A program made the position numbers and the translations under genes. The notes under the pieces were generated by a model. That model had not been told where the DNA came from, did no database searches, and saw nothing but the letters and a program-made list of their open reading frames with translations. Positions 16,108 through 24,103 of a DNA stretch of 64,000 bases are shown here, one piece after another (positions within the stretch are counted from its first letter, which is position 1; each line of letters starts with the position of its first letter). The stretch spans positions 83,185 through 147,184 of the forward strand of contig NZ_BMUA01000019.1 of the NCBI RefSeq assembly GCF_014649955.1, written 5' to 3'. This DNA comes from Streptomyces violascens (GTDB lineage Bacteria > Actinomycetota > Actinomycetes > Streptomycetales > Streptomycetaceae).

Positions 16108-17541
16108 GTGGATTACCGCAGGGTGGCCGACGAGGTCGCGGGGGAGATCGAGTCCGGGGTGCTCAGGCCGGGCGACCGGCTGTCGGCCCAGCGGGCCTTC
16201 GCGCGCCGCCGCCGCATCGCCGTCTCCACCGCGATCCGGGTGTACGGGGAACTCGGCCGCCGAGGCCTGGTGGTGGGGGAGGTGGGGCGCGGCACGTTCG
16301 TACGGGCCGCCCCGCCGCACCCGGGCTCGGTCCTCGCGGAGGACAGCGGGCGCACACCGGTGAACCTGGAGCTCAACTACCCGGTGGTGGAAGGGCAGTC
16401 GGAGCTGATGACCCGATCGCTCGGGGGTCTGTTGCGGCCGGACGTCCTCACGGAGGCCACCCGCCCCGCGGCCGCCGACGGTACGGCTCGGGCGCGCGAG
16501 GCCGCGGCCGGGTTGCTGGCCCGGCCGGGCTGGCGGCCGCACCCCGACCGCGTCCTGTTCGCCGGGAACGGCCGCCAGGCGATTGCCGCCGCGCTGTCCG
16601 CACTGGTCCGCCCGGGTGCCCGGCTGGGCGTGGAAGAGCTGACGTATCCGCTGGTCAAGGCAGTCGCCGAACAACTCGGCATCGTGCTGGTGCCGCTGGC
16701 CATGGACACCCAGGGCGTGCTCCCCGAGGCGCTCGCGGCGGCCCATCGCCGCACCTCGCTGTCCGCGGTCTACCTCCAGCCCACGCTGCACAACCCGCTC
16801 ACTCTGACGATGGGCTGGGAGCGGAGAGCTCAACTGGCCGTGCTATTGGGCGAGTTGGGGCTGATGGCGATCGAGGACACGACGTGGGCGTTCCTGGCGC
16901 CGACGACGGGTGGCGAGCGGGATGCAGCCCCGGGCACCCCGCAGGGCGGCGCCCCCGGCCCGCCGAGCGACAGCACCCCGCCCGGCGCCACCCCGGGAAC
17001 CTCGCAGGGTGCGCCTCCGCCACCCCTGGCCGCATACGCACCCGCCCGCACCGTCCTCATCGACAGCCTCTCCAAGCGGCTCGCTCCCGGCCTGACCACG
17101 GGTTTCCTCGTGGTGCCCGAACCCCACACCGACGCCCTCGCCCAGGCCCTGCGGTCCGGGGCCTGGACGGCGGGCCGGTTCAATCTGGAGGCGGCCGTGC
17201 GGTGGGCCGGGGACGGGACCGTCGAGGCGGTCGGAGCCGCCAAGCGGGCCGACGCGGCCGCCCGGCACGCGCTGGTGCGGACGCACCTCGGCAGCTTCCG
17301 GGTGCGCAGCGACCCCGCCGCGTATTACTGCTGGTGGGAGCTGCCCGCACCGTGGCGGGCCGAGACGTTCGCGGCGGCCGCGGCCGAGCGGCTCGGGGTC
17401 GCGGTGACGCCGGGTACGGCGTTCGCGGTGGGCGGCCGGGTGCCCACCGCGGTCAGGATTGGTCTGGCGACCCCGCCCGTACCGGTCCTGGCCGGGGCCC
17501 TTCGGCGGCTGGCCGACCTCGCTTCCACAGTCGGCCCGTGA
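16108..17541 (+). CDS. MocR/PdxR-type GntR-aminotransferase regulator
   Basis: 477 residues from a GTG start preceded by AAGGGGGCGGG. Residues 1-68 are a GntR winged helix (GVLRPGDRLSAQRAF, then STAIRVYGELGRRGLV). Residues about 85-477 are a fold-type I PLP domain: AGNGRQAIAAAL, the PLP-contacting Asp D257 in AIEDTTW, and the Schiff-base Lys K323 in DSLSKRLAPG. Unusually, a 40-residue Pro/Gly/Thr-rich insert (about 265-305) separates D257 from K323, where family members have a short loop. Likely regulates its own region or the divergent hydrolase, sensing PLP or an amine (inference). Its 3' end overlaps the next convergent gene by 89 bp. Confidence 0.9.
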   Translation: MDYRRVADEVAGEIESGVLRPGDRLSAQRAFARRRRIAVSTAIRVYGELGRRGLVVGEVGRGTFVRAAPPHPGSVLAEDSGRTPVNLELNYPVVEGQSELMTRSLGGLLRPDVLTEATRPAAADGTARAREAAAGLLARPGWRPHPDRVLFAGNGRQAIAAALSALVRPGARLGVEELTYPLVKAVAEQLGIVLVPLAMDTQGVLPEALAAAHRRTSLSAVYLQPTLHNPLTLTMGWERRAQLAVLLGELGLMAIEDTTWAFLAPTTGGERDAAPGTPQGGAPGPPSDSTPPGATPGTSQGAPPPPLAAYAPARTVLIDSLSKRLAPGLTTGFLVVPEPHTDALAQALRSGAWTAGRFNLEAAVRWAGDGTVEAVGAAKRADAAARHALVRTHLGSFRVRSDPAAYYCWWELPAPWRAETFAAAAAERLGVAVTPGTAFAVGGRVPTAVRIGLATPPVPVLAGALRRLADLASTVGP

Positions 17542-18370
17542 GCCAGGCCCCGAGCGCGAGCGCGAGCCCGAACGCGAGGACGGCCCAGGCCGCCGTGCTC
17601 AGGAAGTCGGTGAGCGCGTCGTAGACCGCCCCGGCTGCCGACGGATCGGAGTCCGCCGGGAGCCCGTCCAGCGTGAGCGACCTGCCGACGGCGACCAGGA
17701 TGTGCAGAACCGCCGCGCCCACGGCCAGCCCGGTCCCCACCCCGATGAGGGCGCGGCGGTGGCGTACCGCGACGGCCACCGCCCCGCTCGCCGCCGCCAG
17801 ACAGACGACCGCACCCCAGACGCCGACGCGCCTCAGCCACCGGAAGACGGTGCGGACCGGCCCGAGTTTCGTCGACTCGACGACGGTCAGGTCGGTGTGT
17901 TCCACGGGAATCTCGTTCGCGAACGGCACGCCGCGCACCTCCAGTTCGGTCTTGATCTGCCGGATCGCCGGGGCCAGGTCGATGCGAACGTCGTTGCCGT
18001 CGCCGTTGTGGGTGAGGGCGGAGAGGACGCTCGCGTGCGCGGCCCGGTTGGCGGTGTTCCACACGTCCTGGAAGGCGGAGGTGGTGGTGAAGGACCGCAC
18101 GGCCCCGCCGATCAGCGAGGCGACCGGGGCCTGGAGCGGCCCGGCGTCGATGTTCCGCACGATCGCGTCGGTGACCTTGGCGGCCACCTCGCCGCGCACG
18201 GCCCGGTTCCCGGCGAGCGGTGCCATGGCGGCGACGTAACGGTCGCTGCTGCCGATCTTCGTCTTCGCCCAGGCGGCGATCGCGCCCAGCGGGACGAGGA
18301 CGGCCGCAAGCACGATCAGCACCGCCGACAGGAAGCTGCGCACCCGTCCACGAAATCCCGGGTTGCCCAT
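17453..18370 (-). CDS. multi-pass membrane protein, unknown function
   Basis: 305 residues: TM1 at about 12-33 (SFLSAVLIVLAAVLVPLG), a roughly 150-residue extracytoplasmic domain (SSDRYVAAMAPLAGNRAVRG), then four hydrophobic segments in the last 140 residues. The fold is not one I can name, though proteins of this plan are common in actinobacteria near regulators. The start MGNPGFRGR lacks a clear ribosome site. It overlaps the MocR-type gene tail to tail by 89 bp, so each 3' end is antisense to the other. Confidence 0.8.
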   Translation of the reverse strand: MGNPGFRGRVRSFLSAVLIVLAAVLVPLGAIAAWAKTKIGSSDRYVAAMAPLAGNRAVRGEVAAKVTDAIVRNIDAGPLQAPVASLIGGAVRSFTTTSAFQDVWNTANRAAHASVLSALTHNGDGNDVRIDLAPAIRQIKTELEVRGVPFANEIPVEHTDLTVVESTKLGPVRTVFRWLRRVGVWGAVVCLAAASGAVAVAVRHRRALIGVGTGLAVGAAVLHILVAVGRSLTLDGLPADSDPSAAGAVYDALTDFLSTAAWAVLAFGLALALGAWLTGRLWKRGRPAAEGPRPGPVRAGSPDQS

Positions 18371-18439
18371 CGGCGCGCGCGGGTGTGGGCTATATGGGGG
18401 ACGCACACAGTGCCCCGGGCAAGCGGAAGGAGTGCTGCC

Positions 18440-18847
18440 ATGGCCGCACACGCTTCGGTACCCGCCACGAGCCACCGCGCGAACCGCCGTACGGCTCCCC
18501 ATCTGAGCAGGGCCGTCCTCGCGATCCCCGTCGTCCTGGGGGTGATGTACGGGCTGTACACCTTCGCCAACCAGCGCGGCGGCGGTGCGATCACCGGCGG
18601 CCAGATCGTCCTCGGCGTCGTGTCGGGCCTGGCCGTGATCGGCCTGGGCATCGGCCTCCTCAGCATCCAGTCCGCCCTGCCCCGCGAGCTCCGCGCGGCG
18701 GCGTACGGCACGCTGTTCGGCGCGGCGATGGGCTTCCTGTACAGCCTGTCCGACCACAGCGTGCTGAAGTCGTCGGGCATGGGGGCGATCTTCGGCGGCG
18801 TGATGTTCCTGGTGTCGTTCTACTGGTTCTACACACACGAGGACTGA
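18440..18847 (+). CDS. small four-helix membrane protein
   Basis: 135 residues with hydrophobic segments at about 28-44, 56-76, 84-106 and 112-130. Start ATG has an excellent GGAAGGAG eight bases upstream. No catalytic signature; the helices contain small residues (GGQIVLGVVSGLAVIGLGIG) typical of packed bundles. Divergent from the membrane protein upstream (69-bp gap), so the pair may share control. Function unknown. Confidence 0.85.
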   Translation: MAAHASVPATSHRANRRTAPHLSRAVLAIPVVLGVMYGLYTFANQRGGGAITGGQIVLGVVSGLAVIGLGIGLLSIQSALPRELRAAAYGTLFGAAMGFLYSLSDHSVLKSSGMGAIFGGVMFLVSFYWFYTHED

Positions 18848-18926
18848 CCAGCCATCGGTCCTCCCGGCCCCGGGCGGCCTCCCCCGTACCCTGGAACGCA
18901 CCAGTACGGGACGGAGGAGGCGACCG

Positions 18927-19055
18927 GTGGCCGACAGCGAGAAGAGCCAGGAGCGCAGCATTGCCCTGCGCGCGGGCTTCTACATCTTCGGCACCCATGT
19001 CTTCGCCGGCTTCGTGTGGCTGCTGTTCTACGTGGGCGGCCACGCCCACAAGTAG
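18927..19055 (+). CDS. 42-residue single-helix membrane protein (DUF6126-like)
   Basis: GTG start with GGAGG seven bases before it; reads MADSEKSQERSIALRAGFYI then FGTHVFAGFVWLLFYVGGHA HK. A short charged N-terminus is followed by one membrane helix with His residues at its ends. It resembles the DUF6126 small proteins of Streptomyces (assignment from memory, tentative). It lies 79 bp after the previous small membrane protein on the same strand. Confidence 0.65.
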   Translation: MADSEKSQERSIALRAGFYIFGTHVFAGFVWLLFYVGGHAHK

Positions 19056-19070
19056 GGCGGCTAAACGGGC

Positions 19071-19215
19071 CCCCGCCACGTGTGGGCTCCGCCCACAGGC
19101 CCGGGCCACATGGAGCCCCGGCACATAGCCCCCGGCCACATAGGTGCTCTGCCCATGGCGCCCACCCACATATGGCCCCCACCCGTGTGCAGCCCGCCCA
19201 CAAGTAGCCCCGGAT
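19071..19215. repeat. degenerate CCACAT-type tandem repeat
   Basis: About six imperfect 22-26-bp units, each with a core like GCCACAT or CCCACA followed by a purine-rich step (CCACGTGTGGGC, GGCCACATGGAG, GGCACATAG, GGCCACATAGG, CCCACATATGG, CGTGTGCAGCCCGCCCACA). The rest of the gap to 19383 has no gene but contains short hairpins (for example GCGCGGCATGCACGCGCG) and an AT-richer stretch that may hold the promoter of the next gene. Confidence 0.5.
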
Positions 19216-19383
19216 ACCCCCAACAACTAGTCCCCGCAGGGGAGTTCGGGATTCCGAATCTGCTGTTAACCTCCCGGCTACTCGCATGCTGGGCCCGAGC
19301 CGGGCGGCTTCTCTATCCTCGCGCGGCATGCACGCGCGGCTTCGCGTACCCCGCATGCTTCCCACGCATGAGGCGGAGTACTT

Positions 19384-21564
19384 GTGGCAGAGAACAGGCA
19401 CGCCCGACGGAGCACGCTGCTGCGCAGGGTGCTGAGCACGACGCTGACGTCCGGACTCGCCCTCGGCGCGCTCGGCGCCCTCGGTACGACCGGCGCCGAG
19501 GCCAGCCCCGGACCTCACCCGGCCATCGAGACCGACCATTGGGGCGCGCCGTACGCGCTCACCGACGGCACCACGATCCAGACGCTGATCGACACCAGAA
19601 CGACCAAGGACGGCACGGTGGTCGCCCTGTGGTCCAGACTCGCGGCCAACCGCTCGCAGCGCGATCTCCTGGTGGCGATGCGCCCGGCGGGGACCACCAA
19701 GTGGGGGCCCGTGCGCACGCTGGTGAGCTCCACGTACGACACGTCCTCGCCCGTCGACGCGCACCTCCTCGCCGCGCCGGACGGCTCGGTCACCGTGGCC
19801 TGGGTCGACGTGGCCGCCACCGGCGCCGTGCTGAGCACCTCGGCGCTGCCCGCCGGGGCCACGTCCTGGTCGTCCCCGGTGCAGATAGCCGCGGCCGACC
19901 GCATCCAGGACATACAGCTCGCGGGCACACCCTCGGGCCGCACTGTTGTGGTGTGGGCACATGGCGTCGACCCGCAGTACGAGGTGTTCGCGGCCGAGCG
20001 CACCGGGGCGGGCGGCACCTGGTCGGCGCCGGCCCGGCTCGACGCCACGGGCGCCGGGGCGCAGGACGCGTACCCGCAGGTCGCGGTGGCCGCGGACGGC
20101 TCGGTGAACGTCGTGTGGACCGAGTACGGGTCCACGGGCGCGGCCTTCAAATCGGCCGAACAGGGTGCGTCGACCGCCACCTGGAGCGCCCCGCACGACA
20201 CCTTCCCCACTCCGGTCCCGGCCGCCGAGGCCCGCCTGGCGACGGGCCCGGGCGGAGCCCTCGCGCTGACGTGGCTCGCGGGCGGCGCCCTCAACTACGC
20301 GCAGAGACCGGCCGCGACCGGCACCTGGGGCCCGGTCGAGAGCGCCGCGAGCACGGACAGCTTCGGCGACGCCGTGCCGTACCCCCTGACCGGCCCGAAC
20401 GGTGACGTCACCCTCGTCTGGTCCGACTACCAGTCGGGTACGGACGGCTTCTACATCCGCACCTCGACCCGGGCCGCCGCCACCGGCACCTGGTCGGCGG
20501 TGCAGACCCTGTCGGCGCAGTACGCGGGCATGACGCCCTTCGGCGCGGACATCGCGGCCGACGGCACCGTGCAGGCCGGGTGGAGCCAGCCCGCCGACGA
20601 CGGCAACTCCGACCGCTTCGTCGTGGCCACCCGCATGGCCGGCGCCTGGAGCACGCCCAAGGAGCTCAGCGCCAACACGTCCGGGTATGCGCGGGGCGGC
20701 ATATCCGTGGGCGGTCCGGACAACCGCCCGACCGCCCTGTGGGAGGACCCCACCGGCGCCTCCACCGCCCGCCTGATGACCGCCACGACCGCCCCGGGCC
20801 CCGCCACCTGGCGCGACTACAACGGCGACGGCCGGGGCGACCTCCTCGCCCTCACCCCCGGCGGCACCCTCACCATCCGCACCGGCAACGGCAGTGGCGA
20901 CGTCACCCCCGGCCCCTCCGCGCCGGGCTGGCCCACCACCTCCCGCTACGTCCCGGCGGGCGACCTCACCAACGACGGCAACAACGACCTCCTCGTACGC
21001 GACGCCTCCGGGCAGCTCACCCGCTACGACGGCGCAACGAACAAGCCCTTCGCCCCGAGCGGCCCGCACCTCGCGCTCGGCGCGGGCTGGAACGCGTACG
21101 ACCAGCTCACCGTCCCCGGCGACCTGACCGGCGACACCCGCCCCGATCTCCTGGCCCGCACCCCCTCGGGCGACCTGTACATGTACGCCGACAACGGCGC
21201 GGGCCAGTTCAAGGACCCCGTCAAGATCGGCTTCGGCTGGGGGATCTACAACACGGTCGTCGGAGCCGGTGACCTCAATGGCGACGGCTTCGGCGACCTG
21301 CTCGCGCGGGACACGTCCGGAGTGCTGTGGCGCTACGACGGCAACGGCAGGGGCACCTTCGGCGACCGGGTCCGCCTGGGCGCGGGCTGGGGCATCTACA
21401 ACGCGCTCGCCGGAGTCGGCGACATCACCGGCGACGGCAAGGCGGACCTCGTGGCCCGCGACACCGACGGCGTCCTGTGGCGCTACCCCGGAAACGGCGC
21501 GGGCGCCTACACCGACCGCGTGCGGATCGGCGCCGGCTGGCAGACGTATCTGAACCTGTACTGA
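19384..21564 (+). CDS. secreted FG-GAP/VCBS repeat protein
   Basis: 726 residues from a GTG start preceded by GAGGCGGAG. Signal peptide about 1-40 (LRRVLSTTLTSGLALGALG ... AEA). Residues about 45-460 form beta-propeller-like repeats with recurring DGTV/DGSV-T-V-A-W and TWSAP units; residues about 475-726 contain five FG-GAP/VCBS repeats with calcium-loop motifs such as DYNGDGRGDLLALT, DLNGDGFGDLLARD and DITGDGKADLVARD. Likely an extracellular beta-propeller adhesion or structural protein; no catalytic residues recognised. Followed by a strong terminator. Confidence 0.92.
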   Translation: MAENRHARRSTLLRRVLSTTLTSGLALGALGALGTTGAEASPGPHPAIETDHWGAPYALTDGTTIQTLIDTRTTKDGTVVALWSRLAANRSQRDLLVAMRPAGTTKWGPVRTLVSSTYDTSSPVDAHLLAAPDGSVTVAWVDVAATGAVLSTSALPAGATSWSSPVQIAAADRIQDIQLAGTPSGRTVVVWAHGVDPQYEVFAAERTGAGGTWSAPARLDATGAGAQDAYPQVAVAADGSVNVVWTEYGSTGAAFKSAEQGASTATWSAPHDTFPTPVPAAEARLATGPGGALALTWLAGGALNYAQRPAATGTWGPVESAASTDSFGDAVPYPLTGPNGDVTLVWSDYQSGTDGFYIRTSTRAAATGTWSAVQTLSAQYAGMTPFGADIAADGTVQAGWSQPADDGNSDRFVVATRMAGAWSTPKELSANTSGYARGGISVGGPDNRPTALWEDPTGASTARLMTATTAPGPATWRDYNGDGRGDLLALTPGGTLTIRTGNGSGDVTPGPSAPGWPTTSRYVPAGDLTNDGNNDLLVRDASGQLTRYDGATNKPFAPSGPHLALGAGWNAYDQLTVPGDLTGDTRPDLLARTPSGDLYMYADNGAGQFKDPVKIGFGWGIYNTVVGAGDLNGDGFGDLLARDTSGVLWRYDGNGRGTFGDRVRLGAGWGIYNALAGVGDITGDGKADLVARDTDGVLWRYPGNGAGAYTDRVRIGAGWQTYLNLY

Positions 21565-21583
21565 CCCCGGGCTGGGCTCTGCG

Positions 21584-21616
21584 CGGCGCGTGCCGAAAGA
21601 CCCTGGGCACGCGCCG
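21584..21616. terminator. terminator of the FG-GAP protein gene
   Basis: Perfect 11-bp stem CGGCGCGTGCC (21584-21594) / GGCACGCGCCG (21606-21616) with an 11-nt loop, 20 bp past the stop codon. Confidence 0.75.
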
Positions 21617-21639
21617 TGGCGCCGGGCTATGGTGAACCC

Positions 21640-21693
21640 ATGTCGTCCGCGTCGCAGTGCCGTACTCACCTCTGCTGGTGGCGCTCCTCCTAG
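21640..21693 (+). CDS. tryptophan-rich leader peptide of the trpS attenuator
   Basis: A 17-residue ORF, MSSASQCRTHLCWWRSS, with adjacent Trp codons 13 and 14. A TATGGT hexamer ends six bases before the ATG, so the leader is probably translated from a leaderless transcript. The Trp codons lie in the 5' arm of the first hairpin of an attenuator, the arrangement by which stalling at uncharged tRNA-Trp favours the antiterminator. Confidence 0.85.
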   Translation: MSSASQCRTHLCWWRSS

Positions 21694-21757
21694 GAGCGGC
21701 CACTACTCACACGCGCGACATCGTCAGCGGGCCGTTCATCACTGGACGGCCCTTTTT
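21678..21757 (+). promoter_or_regulatory. ribosome-mediated transcription attenuator of trpS
   Basis: Segment 1 (21678-21688, GTGGCGCTCCT, overlapping the second Trp codon) pairs with segment 2 (21692-21703, AGGAGCGGCCAC) with one bulged G and a 3-nt loop. Segment 2 (GCGGCC) can instead pair with segment 3 (GGCCGT, 21730-21735). Segment 3 (21729-21737, GGGCCGTTC) pairs with segment 4 (21744-21752, GGACGGCCC) over nine pairs with a 6-nt loop, followed by TTTTT: a rare, clear intrinsic terminator for this GC content. This is a complete 1:2 / 2:3 / 3:4 attenuator. Confidence 0.85.
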
Positions 21758-21830
21758 GCTGCCCTCGCTGGATCCCGCAGTGGGCGCCGTCCAGGCCCGC
21801 CCCACCCCACTGCCCCACGAGGAGCCCACG

Positions 21831-22832
21831 ATGACCACCCCGGCTACCACCACCGACCGCATCCTGACCGGCGACCGCCCCACCGGCCCCCTGCACCTGG
21901 GCCACTACTTCGGCACGCTCCAGAACCGGGTCCGGCTCCAGAACGAGGGCGTTGACCTGTTCCTCGTCATCCCGGACTACCAGGTGCTGACCGACAGAGA
22001 CGTGGCGGAGCGGCTGACCGAGAACGTGGAGGACGTGGTCCTGGACTATCTGGGAGCGGGCGTGGACCCGACACGGTCGACCGTCTTCACCCACAGCGCG
22101 ATCCCGGCCCTGAACCAACTCCTGCTCCCCTTCCTGAGTTTGGTGTCGGTGGCCGAGTTGAGCCGCAACCCGACCGTCAAGGACGAGATCGCACACTCCC
22201 GCCAGGCGGCCGTCTCGGGCCTGATGTACACCTACCCCGCCCATCAGGCCGCCGACATCCTGTTCTGCAAGGCGAACCTGGTCCCGGTCGGCAAGGACCA
22301 GGTCCCGCACCTGGAGCTGACCCGCACGATCGCCCGCCGCTTCAACGAGCGGTACGGCCCGGTCTTCCCGGAACCGCGCACCTTGCTCTCGGAGGCGCCC
22401 CTCCTCCTCGGAACGGACGGCATGAAAATGAGCAAGAGCCGGTCCAACTCCATTGCCCTGAAGGCGAGTTCGGACGAGACGGCCCGCCTGATCCGGGGCG
22501 CGAAAACGGACGCGATCCGCACGATCTCCTACGATCCGGAGCACCGCCCCGAAGTGAGCAACCTGGTCCTGCTCGCGGCCCTCTGCCAGGGCCGCGACCC
22601 GCACGAGGTGGCCTCCGAGCTCGGCGACGGAGGCTCGGCCGCCCTGAAGGCGACGGTGACGGAGGCCGTCAACACCTACTTCGCCCCGCTGCGGGCCCGG
22701 CGCGCCGAGTGCGCCCAAGACATGGACTACGTGAGGAAGCTGATCGCGGAGGGCAACGAGCGGGCGAACGCGATCGCCGAGACCACCCTGGACGAGGTGA
22801 GGGAGGCGATGGGAACGTTCCGGATGAGCTAG
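21831..22832 (+). CDS. trpS: tryptophanyl-tRNA synthetase, auxiliary/inducible type
   Basis: 333 residues. Class I signatures: HIGH as PTGPLHLGHYFG near residue 20 and KMSKS as GTDGMKMSKSRSN near 200; AHQAADILFCKANLVPVG and DQVPHLELTR are typical of bacterial TrpRS. The gene is preceded by a Trp-Trp leader and attenuator, as is the auxiliary, indolmycin-resistant TrpRS1 gene of S. coelicolor, so this is probably the inducible second enzyme rather than the housekeeping one (inference; the housekeeping gene is not in this window). The ATG at 21831 has GAGGAGC nine bases upstream. Ends at a large inverted repeat. Confidence 0.95.
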   Translation: MTTPATTTDRILTGDRPTGPLHLGHYFGTLQNRVRLQNEGVDLFLVIPDYQVLTDRDVAERLTENVEDVVLDYLGAGVDPTRSTVFTHSAIPALNQLLLPFLSLVSVAELSRNPTVKDEIAHSRQAAVSGLMYTYPAHQAADILFCKANLVPVGKDQVPHLELTRTIARRFNERYGPVFPEPRTLLSEAPLLLGTDGMKMSKSRSNSIALKASSDETARLIRGAKTDAIRTISYDPEHRPEVSNLVLLAALCQGRDPHEVASELGDGGSAALKATVTEAVNTYFAPLRARRAECAQDMDYVRKLIAEGNERANAIAETTLDEVREAMGTFRMS

Positions 22833-22863
22833 CCGCGGGCTTCGCCTGCGGCTCCGGCGGGGC

Positions 22864-22975
22864 CTGATCGCGCAGTTCCCCGCGCCCCTAGTTGGTTGGC
22901 CGGCGTTGCGCGTTCGCCGCCCGCGCCTCGCAAAGCCGGCCGGCTTTCAAGGGGCGCGGGGAACTGCGCGATCAG
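22864..22975. terminator. large bidirectional hairpin between convergent genes
   Basis: A perfect 26-bp inverted repeat (22864-22889 and 22950-22975; arms contain GCGCAGTTCCCCGCGCCCCT and its complement) with a 60-nt loop that itself holds a 16-bp perfect palindrome AAAGCCGGCCGGCTTT (22932-22947). Members of the dispersed intergenic repeat family; placed between the 3' ends of trpS and the LysR gene. Confidence 0.75.
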
Positions 22976-23023
22976 CCACGGACGGCCCGCACTCGAAGCA
23001 CAAGGCGCGGAAGCGATACGCGG

Positions 23024-23932
23024 CTACGCCGGAGAGTGCAGCCACCCCTCGCTCCGGGCCGTCTCCGACGCCGTCCGCAGCAGCTGGGCGACGGCGGGCC
23101 GCCGACCCCGGCCCCGGGTCAGCAGGTGCAGCTCGATCGTGGAGGTCGGCCGCAGCGGGCGCCACACCAGAGTGCCGGGAAGGCCGTCCACCGCCGACTC
23201 TCCCAGGATGGAGATCGCCTCACCCCGCGCCACCGGGGTGTGCGCCGCATCGAACGACAGCTGGCGGAGCAGGAGTTGGGGCGCGAGCCCCGCCCCCTCG
23301 AAGATCCCCAGAATCGCGTCGAAGTGCCCCGGGTTCGCCTCGCGCGGGTGGACGAGGAGCCGCTCGCCCGCGAGCGAGGCGACCTCGACCGAATCCCGCG
23401 TGGCCAGCGCATGGGACGCCGGGAGCAGCACTCCCTGCGGTTCGAGGCGGACGACCGTGCGGACCAGCTCCGGGGTCGGGGGCGGGCACCTGACCAGGCC
23501 CGCGTCCAGCGTGCCGTCGGTCACCCCGGACACGATGTCGGCGGTGGGCAGGAGCCGCGTGGTCACCGCGAGGTGAGGGTGGGCCGAGGCGAGGGCCGCG
23601 AGCAGGGCGGGCGCGGTCCCGTACCCCGTACTCGTGCTGTACCCCAGAGTCAGCGCGTCCCGCTCGGACTCGGCGAAGCCGCGCACGTCACGCCACAGCC
23701 GGTCCGCCGACTCGCAGAGCTCCGCCCCGCGCTCCATCAGCAGACGCCCCGCTTCCGTCGGCTCGACGGAGTGCGTCGTGCGGTCCAGGAGGCGCACCCC
23801 GAGCTCCTGTTCCAGCTGGCGGATCTGGCGGCTGAGCGCGGGCTGGGCGATGTGCAGACGTTCGGCGGCGCGCGTGAAGTTCCGCTCCTCGGCGACGGCC
23901 AGGAAGTAGCGCAGGCGACGGAGTTCGGACAT
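23024..23932 (-). CDS. LysR-family transcriptional regulator
   Basis: 302 residues: N-terminal HTH (LRRLRYFLAVAEERNFTRAA, then QPALSRQIRQLEQELGVRLL) and a periplasmic-binding-like effector domain to the C-terminus. Divergent from the NTF2-like/oxidoreductase pair; a T-N11-A palindrome in the shared region is a good binding site, so it probably controls those two genes and itself. The start ATG at 23932 lacks a strong Shine-Dalgarno. Effector unknown; small electrophiles or quinones would fit the targets (speculative). Confidence 0.93.
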   Translation of the reverse strand: MSELRRLRYFLAVAEERNFTRAAERLHIAQPALSRQIRQLEQELGVRLLDRTTHSVEPTEAGRLLMERGAELCESADRLWRDVRGFAESERDALTLGYSTSTGYGTAPALLAALASAHPHLAVTTRLLPTADIVSGVTDGTLDAGLVRCPPPTPELVRTVVRLEPQGVLLPASHALATRDSVEVASLAGERLLVHPREANPGHFDAILGIFEGAGLAPQLLLRQLSFDAAHTPVARGEAISILGESAVDGLPGTLVWRPLRPTSTIELHLLTRGRGRRPAVAQLLRTASETARSEGWLHSPA

Positions 23933-23967
23933 GCCGAGCAGCTTACGACCGCAGGTGACCAGCCGTT

Positions 23968-23982
23968 ATGCCGGTACGGCAT
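23968..23982. promoter_or_regulatory. LysR-type operator
   Basis: ATGCCG-GTA-CGGCAT, a perfect inverted repeat containing T-N11-A, 36-50 bp from the LysR start and 122 bp before the divergent NTF2-like gene. Confidence 0.6.
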
Positions 23983-24103
23983 GGGGCCGTCCCGAACAGG
24001 TCTTTCCCTCCGCACACGCCCCCTTCCTAGTGTTCAGGTGTCGGAACGAGACACCCCGGAAACCCGCCGGGCACCCTCCGGCCCCCACCCCGAGGAGCAG
24101 GAA

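Noticed and set aside
18829..21669. 946-codon minus-strand frame opposite the FG-GAP gene
   Set aside because: Low-complexity Gly/Arg/Ala translation, no ribosome site, runs through the CCACAT repeat; the FG-GAP gene is clearly the coding strand.
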